Shown here piece after piece: positions 56,309 to 64,000 of a stretch of 64,000 nt of DNA. Every line of letters begins with the position of its first letter. Within the stretch, counting starts at the first letter, position 1. The stretch lies in the NCBI GenBank assembly GCA_037892935.1, contig JAYXKI010000019.1:310001-374000 (forward strand), read 5' to 3'. This DNA comes from Phlebopus portentosus (taxonomy: Eukaryota; Basidiomycota; Agaricomycetes; Boletales; Boletinellaceae). The notes beneath the pieces are model-generated. The model did no database searches, had not been told where the DNA came from, and saw only the letters and a list, made by a program, of their open reading frames with translations. The translations under genes and the position numbers were made by a program.

Positions 56309-58088
56309 ATGCTGATACAAAGTGAAAGTAACCCCACCCCCATAACGCAAAGTGAAGTACTGACTCCAAATACATCGACTCGAACAGAAACGTATTCCGA
56401 CCCGATGCTATTCGTTACTCGAGCCGTGGCTGATAATACAGTTACCAATGAGATCGCAGCTATCACATCAGAGCTATATCTATCTCAGTACTTCCAGTTT
56501 GCCACTGTCACCGTTTTGGTATACGACGCCAGTAAGTACAGCATCTATTGTGTTAGGCCAAACATTCACATTCAGGACAGTCATTACAATGGATAAAGAG
56601 GTGACGTTTGCGCATGGTCTACTGCTCCTTTCAAATTGATATCGACCGCTTTGAGCGTGTAGGTGACGTATTTTTGGGTAAGTTCGATACTAGTAGCTTC
56701 CCTGTCAATGCGCTCTCATCACTGGATGTTTCCAGGAGGTCCCGAGGAAGACGGTCAACTTCGTCTATTTTGTAGTAGGCAAAAAATTCCTGAAAAACAT
56801 GATTTCAGTCAGTGATAGATGTTTGTATAGAGTCGTTACTTTGGGATTTTCGGAACAATCGTCAAACTATATAGTGAGCTGCATACGTCCCACTCACTGA
56901 TGACGCTGCTTAGTTTTCTGTTACGTAGTGGGGAGCTTCAATCTTTCCCTTCGAGAGTGAGTCCTGTAATTCTATGTCTATTCAAGAAGTGATCTTACGG
57001 AGAGATTAGATGTACGTCGCGGTCCCCAGAGCTCAGTATTCAAGGCGAATGATATATCACAGGCACCTTTTCCATATGGGGTCTGAATATCTCTAGTGAG
57101 CGCATTTGAATTGGTGCTCTTCGAGAAGATGCCGATTGTTGTATAGCTTGGGTCATCGTCATTCTTATGGATTGTGAGAATGCGTCGTTATTTATCAATG
57201 TACTGACTTACGATCAATCAAGATATCCTCGTGATACGGGTTCTCGCTCTATATTATCAAAGTCAGTGGCAACCTCGACCTGAGTAAAGCTCAATACCAT
57301 CTTAGTATCCACTATAGGTGCTTCACTATCAGTATGCCTCAAGACGTTACTTGCGATGGAGGCGGCCTTCAAATTAGGATTGGTGATTTATCTCATATCA
57401 TTAGAGCACTGTAAGCTGGATGAAATCGAATACTGCTAAGCCTGACATAGCATCCGAGTGGTGATTGTAGAAATTACAAAGGAGACCACGATCTGTGGCG
57501 CCGATGTCATCCCATCGTGGCATTGGGTAGTGGTCGACTGGTAAGTGATCTGCAAAGCTATCTGATAGGTTGCTCAACTTGAAGCAGGGCAATCCCGTTA
57601 GTATATGGTTCTGTGCTTATGATCCTCGCTCTACGAAAAGCTTCGGAATATTGGAGGATGTCGGCCGGTTTCAGGGGCTTCACCCTTGTTAAGGTCCTTA
57701 TCCAAGATCAAGTCATATACTTTATCCTGTAAGGCGCTCTATACCCTATTCTCGGAACAACCTTGTTGACAGAAGCCAACACTACAGCGTAATTTCCTGC
57801 TCCGTTTTCAGCATCATAAATTTCAGGCTGGAGGTTTCGAACCCTTTCTTCGCAGGCATTTTAAGTGCTCTTGGGAATCCTTCGTTTCTCTCGCTGCTCG
57901 GCAGCCGAATGCTTCTCAACCTAAGGGACGTAGGAAGGAGAGGTCAGAACGAGGGAACGAGCTATAGTATGCCATCGAGGACGGTGAGCGAGATCGATTT
58001 TGTCGATCCAGGAACTCACCAAAGGTATCTTCGGTTCACCCTCCCATTATCACTTCCAACTAAACTTGATGTAAGTAGGGCAAACTAG
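56309..58088 (+). CDS. DUF6533 membrane protein (copy 3, apparently intact)
   Basis: ATG 56309 opens a Thr/Ser-rich N-terminus, then SELYLSQYFQFATVTVLVYD. A 49-nt intron joins it to ITMDKE and a further one to VTYFW, together the DUF6533 signature. Later exons give RYFGIFGTIVKLY, ILVIRVLALYYQ, LLAMEAAFKLGLVIYLISLE, HWVVVDW, IPLVYGSVLMILALRKASEY and FTLVKVLIQDQVIYFIL. The C-terminal exon reads NPSFLSLLGSRMLLNLRD, then GTSY and SRTVSEIDFVDPGTHQR, and stops near 58088. Helices and exon order match the disrupted copy at 45957 and the degenerate copy at 61500. Every exon I could read is open. Function unknown. Confidence 0.7.
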
Positions 58089-58548
58089 AAACTGCTGCAG
58101 GCGCGGGGGAGTTGGGCTCGATCTCTCACTCCGTTTCAGTCAAGGTATGGCCAGGCGTTTCATGGGTTTGGTGTACAAATGTTGAAGGGAATATTCATCA
58201 TGAGATAGGCAATTTGTCGTAGCTATACTGCCCCCTTTGATAATGTTTGGATTGCTCCTAAATGAAAGAGTCTGTCGTGAAGAGGCTGGTGTTAGAGGCG
58301 TCAGACCTATGAACTTCGTAAATTGCTTGTCCCCATAAAGACGGTGCAGGAAGTGCGTTTGAATTAACATCGACTCGGCAGGTATGGCGAAGATGAAACA
58401 AAGTCAGGCTGAAGAAAAGGATAGGTCTTGTCAGTCCTCTGGCGAGAAAGAGCGATGAGGGTAGGAAGGTTAGGCAGTTGCTGCTGTATTTAGAATCTTG
58501 ACGTGACGTGGTCCATGAACGACAGCATTACAATTTTAGTCCTCCTCA
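58089..58548. other. Intergenic region
   Basis: 3' flank of DUF6533 copy 3; nothing recognised. Confidence 0.4.
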
Positions 58549-58599
58549 TTGAAGTCTCGTCCCCAGCGTACCAGTGGTCGTATGAGATTCCATTTACTT

Positions 58600-58730
58600 A
58601 CCGGTATAATTTTGCATATACGAATATGGGAATTACAACCTAATCAGCTGGGATGGCCCCACATTATCGCCTCCCAGGAGAGCGAACGGCATGTTGCGGA
58701 TATCCGTTGCACTTCGTTTCCATCCAATCA
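58600..58730 (+). pseudogene. Fragment of the ABM-like relic family
   Basis: The string GGCATGTTGCGGATATCCGT and the preceding 45 bp match the relics at 59580 and 60250. Only this piece is left; no start, no continuation. Confidence 0.5.
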
Positions 58731-58845
58731 TCAGACAGCATTGTCTCTTGATTAATATTGCTCTAAATCCTCTTCTTACTAATGAATCTTTCTTACTCTC
58801 CATCCAAAAATGAATGTTGAGACAAGAAAAAAGCATAAAGAACCT

Positions 58846-58940
58846 GCATTAAGGGGGAATCGAACCCCCGGCGGGTCGATCATTTGATCGATCTTGCCAA
58901 ATCTTGGCAACGACCCAGGTTACCACTACCCCATTAATGC
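58846..58940 (-). tRNA. tRNA-Gly (GCC) with a 25-nt intron
   Basis: On the minus strand the acceptor stem GCATTAA pairs with TTAATGC at the other end. D-arm GGGT-AGTGGTA-ACCT, anticodon stem GGTCG/CGACC, T-arm GGGGG-TTCGATT-CCCCC. The anticodon loop reads TT-GCC-A, then a 25-nt intron directly after position 37, the canonical site. Intron bases TTGGCAA pair with TTGCCAA around the anticodon, giving the expected pre-tRNA helix. The T-loop holds the B box GGTTCGATTCC and the D-arm fits an A box. Mature length is about 70 nt. No CCA is encoded, as expected in a eukaryote. Confidence 0.88.
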
Positions 58941-59354
58941 TATACATACTTTTTTTCTTCCTTTATAGGTATATATAGGAAAAATATCGGTCCTTCAAAC
59001 ACTAGCGCTACAAAAAACTCCTGTACGTGCATAATGTATGTAAGAGGTACCTTGTATATTTCTAGAGGGAATGAGCGAGCCGTTGATCTGGAGAAAACAT
59101 GCACTAGTCAAATTTGAGTGTGGTTGGTCAACTCGGCTGGACAAAAGCAGTCTTGGACAGTTTTTTGCCATCCAATGTAGCTTGAAAGTGCCCGTGCCAT
59201 ATAGTACATCATTATGGGTACTTTTGCACAAATTTTCTTGAAGGTGTGTGCATTCAATGAATTAATGCAAGATGAACAAGCCTGAACGTGACAGATGGAT
59301 AAGGGATTCATTTACATAATGAGATCAAAATATGTCGGGTAGGCATTTTAGATC

Positions 59355-59389
59355 TGGCAACGACCCAGGTTACCGCTACCCCATTAATG
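59355..59389 (-). pseudogene. 5' half of the tRNA-Gly, detached copy
   Basis: Matches nucleotides 2 to about 37 of the tRNA at 58846-58940 with one difference (in the D-loop). It ends at the anticodon; no T-arm follows on the minus strand. Its 5' flank differs. Confidence 0.75.
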
Positions 59390-59464
59390 TAATAGACAAG
59401 TTGGAGCTGGCCAATTTATTTCAGATTAGCAACAGTGCACTAGACACATTACGCGTCTTCTTCA

Positions 59465-59985
59465 CCCACAACCATAGCCATAACTGAACTCGCCACTCTG
59501 CGCATAAGATCAGGCAGAGACTGGAAAGATATACTGCCTCATATTTGCACCGTCGATTTTGAGCAAGCGGCATGGTCCAGATATCCGTTGCACTTCCTTG
59601 ACTGTGTCGGAAAGCCCAGTGAAATTGTGCTCCTATCCAACTGGAAAAACGTAGAGGCGCACTCAGAATGGATTGCGGGCGAGACGGCCAGAAACTGTTA
59701 CGATTGCTGCAACCATGTCCTGACGTGAAGATTCTTTTGCATTTGACGATTGACGTGGAATAATGTGAGCGATGGTATTCGAGAAGGTAGATGAAGATGG
59801 TTCAGAGTACTCTCTCGCACCCGAGTATGCCGTTTGGGAAGGTCAAGGGCATGATGCAGAGGGCACAGTGGAAGGAACTTTCAAGCTTGTCGCATTGAAA
59901 TCCATCAATGCGCTCGCCAGAACTTAAACCGACGAGGATCGGAGCGTTATCCAGCGCGTTCGTCACGATATCTCTAGATTAGGAT
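59465..59985 (+). pseudogene. ABM-like small protein, relic 1
   Basis: One frame reads LATLRIRSGRDWKDILPHIC, WSRYPLHFLDCVGKPSEIVL and LSNWKNVEAHSEWIAGETAR, and a later one SLAPEYAVWEGQGHDAEGTV then GTFKLVALKSINALART. The W-x-S/N-x-EAH-x-x-W pattern resembles dimeric alpha/beta-barrel (antibiotic biosynthesis monooxygenase-like) proteins; I hold this family call loosely. Where relic 2 has ATGGC this copy has ATAGC, so the start seems lost. Stops follow VLT and ALART. Confidence 0.5.
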
Positions 59986-60147
59986 CTTAAACCATGAGTG
60001 CATTTGCCATAGGCTGTTGCTATAAGAATCTGTAGGCGTGTGCAGACCAATTGTATTGCATTCAAATCCGTGAGCATAATATCACCACGATCGTCTGTGA
60101 TCTTGCACCAGTTGAAAAGTCTGTGCTCAAAACCATACCTTTTCATC

Positions 60148-60744
60148 TCGAAATATGGCGACCACGCTGCTCGTTACTCTTCGCATGAAGCCAGGCAAAG
60201 ATTGACAGGACATTCTACTCCACATTCTCGCCTCCTAGGCAAAGCGAGCCGCATGTTCCGGATATCCGTCGCACTTCTTTGATGTCGTCGGAAAATCTGG
60301 CGAAATCGCAGTCCTGTCGAGCTGGACAAGTGAGGAAGCGCACTCACAATGGCTCTCCAGCGAGACGAATAAGAACTTGAATCGTTCCTTGCAGCCGTTT
60401 ACCGACGTGACGAGCCTCTTGCACTTGACGATAGTACCAAGTCAGTCATGGAGCGACGTTAAAGCGATGGTATATGAGAAGCCGGGACAAGGCAGCTCTG
60501 CGATAACTTCAAGTACGCTGAAAGGCGACAATGGACGCACGGCAAGGTGCAAGGGACTTTCAAACTCGTTGCGCTCAATTCCCTTGAAGTGCTAGACAAC
60601 GTGGCAAACGACAATAATGAGAAAATAGTCCGACTTTTTCGTCACAATATTCGCATGATCGCAGAGGAAACATGGGACGGTTTGGAATGGATCAGCGGGG
60701 AGAAATTGTGTAGGAATTTGTGGGCTGGTGCGGACAATGAATAA
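60148..60744 (+). pseudogene. ABM-like small protein, relic 2
   Basis: ATG 60155 gives MATTLLVTLRMKPGKD, then TGA where relic 1 has a Trp codon, and a TAG shortly after. Beyond these the frame continues AACSGYPSHFFDVVGKSGEI, AVLSSWTSEEAHSQWLSSET and LHLTIVPSQSWSDVKAMVYE. A second frame supplies GTFKLVALNSLEVLDNV and DGLEWISGEKLCRNLW with a stop at 60744. Aligned with relic 1 along its whole length, so both come from one tandem duplication. Inactive as read. Confidence 0.5.
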
Positions 60745-61499
60745 GTGTATTATGTAAACAAATTGGAATTTTGCAAACACGAGATCGTACCTAGTGACTG
60801 GTTACGAGGCTACAGCGCATTGACATAGCACATTAGCAGTATTAGCATGCATGATCTATTCTGCAATTGGGATTAGTGTAAGGTTAGTTACTCTCGATGG
60901 ATGAAACGTCTCTCATATCTTTTGAACCTCGCCTCAACCGAGGACTCTAACAAAAAGGTACTAGTAGAGGTCCGTTACCTCTTTAATGACTTTTCAAGGG
61001 TTTCTGACACCAGACTTTACCGTCCCGCACGCCTTATCCGCGTTCTTGCGTCAGTCCAGACGGCACTAGTCCTTGCAGGAGCTCCAGGGAGCCGTGTGTT
61101 GGCCTGCTTTGCGTCTCAGCTAGTCTTTATAACATGACCTAGTGTCCATTGCGTTACACTGTGGTACGTCTATCTATGATCCTTCTGTGCTATAACTGAA
61201 ACGGATGTGTGCGTCCTCGCTACAGTGAGATTTTCCGAAAGGAGCTATCGAGCAGTGTTCATCTGTATGAACGCGGCGTCTCCGTTAGGCGTACAAGATT
61301 GCTACAGATAGATAGTAAGTGAGATGAGGTGTGCAAAGTTCAGTCGTCTGTGTTGACCTGTGTGAAGTCGTTTCATGTATATTTGGGCCCGGATAGGCAT
61401 ATAAGTTTTGCTGGTCCAAGGAAGATGACTTGTGCCAATTTCTCGAACTGGTAACACAGACTATTCAACAAGCCGAGTACCTTCAACGTCGCTATCGCT
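60745..61499. other. Intergenic region
   Basis: Short open frame at 60901-61137 without recognisable motif; not supported as a gene. Confidence 0.35.
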
Positions 61500-63020
61500 A
61501 TGCCTTCATTTATCCGGACAGACGTTGAACCTATCGACCCCAGACTGGTTATGTCGTTCATTTGGGATGTGTATCTTGGCCAGTACTTTCAGGTCGCAAT
61601 GATCACTGCTCCAGTGTATGATGCCATCAAGCACGTGTATAATAGTCATTACAACGGACAAAGAGGTAAATATTCCACCTTGATGAATGCTCCCCGATTG
61701 AATTGATCACTGTGAATTTACAGGCAAGGTACTTTTGGGTATGTTTGCTGGATGACGAGCACTGTTTCCATATCTGAGGAAGACCGTCAATTTCGTCTAT
61801 TTTGTTGCGCGTAATGATCTTCTAGGACTTGCATATTCTGAGAATTGATGCATCAGAACCGATACTTGGGTATCTTTGGGGCTCTGTCCTTTCTTAACGG
61901 CGAGACTCATAAATGTTTGATATCTCTCAATGAAGCTGAAATCTCTGACCTGAAGTGAACACATTCAATGCGAATCTCCAATTGTGAGTCCCATTCGTAT
62001 CTATTAATGGCCCGAGACTGATCTATAAATGGTCAGATGTGTGTGTCCAAGTCTGGAATGTAATCCTACCATGAGTAACAGGCTTCAGATACTGCTTCCA
62101 AATGGACGCGAGTTATAGCAAGTGAGTAGTTACAGCACGTTCCTCATTTCTGACATTGACTGTTATTCAGATTGGGTTACTGTCATTCTGATGGATTGCA
62201 AGTTACATAACACAATATTGTGTTGCTCACACTGATGACTGCTACAGATATTCTCATGATACGGGTCCTCGCTCTCTTCTCTAGGGGTAAGTAGCCTTTG
62301 CTGTTCTCAACTACAACGCTATCAATCATTCTTAAAACGTTACTTGCGGTGGAGGTGGCTTTCAAACTTGGTTTAACATATATAACACACATTTGGAACC
62401 TACTGTAGTAAGTTTATACAATCGACCATCACAGTAACTGAATTCTGTTTTAGCCATACTTGGCGAACTTGCAAAAAAATATGACAGTTTGTGGTACAGA
62501 CAGTGATCCACCGTGGCAGTGGACAATGGTTGACTGGTAAGTGACATACATTGTCTTCGTACATCGCTCAACCTAGGACAGAATAATTCCAATGGTATAC
62601 GGAGCGATTATCATGATACTCGCTCTGTACAAGGCGAAAGAGTATTGGAAGATATTGGCCGGTTTCAAAGACTTCACCCTGGTTAAGGTTCTTATGCAAG
62701 ACCCGGTTCTGTACTTCATGCTGTAAGTGTAAGCCGCCTCCTGCCAATGGGACAGTTGATTGACAATCTCGAACAGCGTCATTCTCAATTCCGTTTTCAA
62801 TATCATTGCTTTCAGGCTAGGTGTTTCAAACTAATTTCTGGAGAATCTTTTAGCTATTTTCGGAAACCCTTCATTGGCTTTCGCTACTTGGAAGCCGTAT
62901 GCTGTTTAACCTGAAGGAAGCAAGAGAACGAGGTCAGAATGAGGGAACGAGCTATAATCTTTCATCCCGGACGGTGAGCGAGATGGACTTTGCAGATCCC
63001 GGAAATCACCAAAGGTACTT
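61500..63020 (+). pseudogene. DUF6533 membrane protein (copy 4, degenerate)
   Basis: ATG 61500 leads to VYLGQYFQVAMITAPVYDA, parallel to copy 3. The first intron has decayed: copy 3 has CCAGTAAGT and this copy has CCATCAAGC, with only about 19 nt before ITTDKE. Later pieces are ILMIRVLALFS, MTVCGTDSDPPWQWTMVDW, IIPMVYGAIIMILALYKAKE and FTLVKVLMQDPVLYFML. In the last exon NPSL and LLGSRMLFNLKEARE are one base out of frame, an extra base lying near 62870 compared with copy 3. It ends with GTSY and SRTVSEMDFADPGNHQR. Not functional as read. Confidence 0.65.
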
Positions 63021-64000
63021 TCGTTCTTTCCTGCGCAATAGTTGGGGCCTGAATTCAATTTCGGTGTAGGGAGAGCGGAATGGAGGATGCTGCATGTGCG
63101 GATGGAGGTACAGGAGAGGCGTGGTCTCAGCCTCTCGGTCTAGAGCACAAAGGCGCTTACGAGTGGCTTATCTATGGTTTCCGGTTCATTGGTCGTCCAG
63201 ACAAATTACACTCGGTCCTTATACCGGTTGCAGTCGACTTCCGGTCTTAATTTACTTACGCTGATTTTGACACTTGTTCTTGTGTATGTTCGCGTTTCTC
63301 GTTGCTATTATTTACATGTATATATCAGAGTTTGTTCCTTGTGTGTAATTGGCAGTTGGTCTGTATCAGAATGGACCGTTGCGTTTTGTCTCATTTCGCC
63401 TAGTTTAATTTTTTTGATGTCCATCAACGGCAAGTCAATAAGCGAAATCAGGTCTATTCAGCGTGGCGAATCAAATTTCACGGAATAGTTACCAGCACTG
63501 TTTTATTATATTTGTCCTTCTGTTTTTTAGTATCGGGAGTTGCAGGGCGTTCTTCAATTTTGATAAGCATATTCGTTCTTTCCTAAACACTTACCGAGAT
63601 TTGACTTTGACCACAATGCAGGGAGAGTGGAAGCGAATGCATCACAAGTACGCACGACGGTGTTGCCGTGGCAGAGGCATGATCTTAGTTCCTCGATAGT
63701 GCACTTAGAGTCCTCTGCCTGTGTTTTGTTCTTGAATTCCTGCTTATTGGCATCATGTGTTTGTTTCTTGGGCCTGCGCTGCGCTGCACTTGTTTTCGAA
63801 TCTTTATTTATTCACGCTGGTACCAACATCTACTTTTATACGTATCCGCATTTGTCGATATTCTATCCCGCGAGCAGCTGTTTTGATCAATGATGCGCTG
63901 TTGATTTCTCCCTTTATGTCAGTTCGTACTCGATGTTGATCCAGCAAGCCAATCGAGGACTGCGTATGATATCCATGTCTAATCAATGTGACAATTTCGA
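63021..64000. other. Right edge, no recognisable gene
   Basis: Frames at 63174-63900 are short and overlap; no motif is seen. A gene could continue beyond the window. Confidence 0.4.

Overview
This is a piece of a filamentous fungal nuclear genome, most likely a mushroom-forming basidiomycete (Agaricomycete). The pointers are genes split by many short GT-AG introns of about 50-80 nt, both strands used without operons, and protein families typical of that group: DUF6533-type seven-helix proteins, DUF3533, a WOPR (Gti1/Pac2) regulator and a fungal Zn2Cys6 factor. Family names come from recognising motifs by eye; no database search was run.

Layout. 1-14 kb: a Ser-rich lineage-specific protein (1983-3509), SMC2 condensin (4064-8407, minus), a divergent DUF262 (ParB/GmrSD-N-like) gene (8820-11463), and a second, frameshifted member of the Ser-rich family (12223-13931, minus). 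14.8-15.2 kb: a long near-perfect hairpin repeat. 15.6-25.7 kb: adrenodoxin/ferredoxin-NADP+ reductase (ARH1-like), a DUF6533 relic, a DUF3533 membrane protein, an unrecognised 600-residue protein and exosome RRP45. 26.6-31.6 kb: gene-poor, with a third, broken copy of the Ser-rich family. 31.6-42.3 kb: a WOPR regulator, a Zn2Cys6 factor that looks dead, and an intact DUF6533 gene.

42.7-49.5 kb: ornithine carbamoyltransferase and a divergent HNH-fold protein whose shared promoter holds a 345-bp hAT-type MITE with an exact 8-bp target duplication. Next comes a DUF6533 gene cut by a 1,890-bp hAT-like element, also with an exact 8-bp duplication, which itself carries a second copy of the same MITE. 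50-55.5 kb: housekeeping block of GPN1 GTPase, a DUF92/TMEM19-like membrane protein and an S9 peptidase with a probable frameshift. 56-64 kb: two more DUF6533 copies (one degenerate), three relics of a small ABM-like gene, an intron-containing tRNA-Gly(GCC) and a detached 5' half of that tRNA.

The core genes serve unrelated pathways (chromosome condensation, RNA decay, arginine synthesis, Fe-S/heme electron supply, RNA polymerase assembly). The remainder is accessory DNA shaped by tandem duplication, pseudogenisation and hAT transposition. I see no CRISPR array, rRNA or viral gene.
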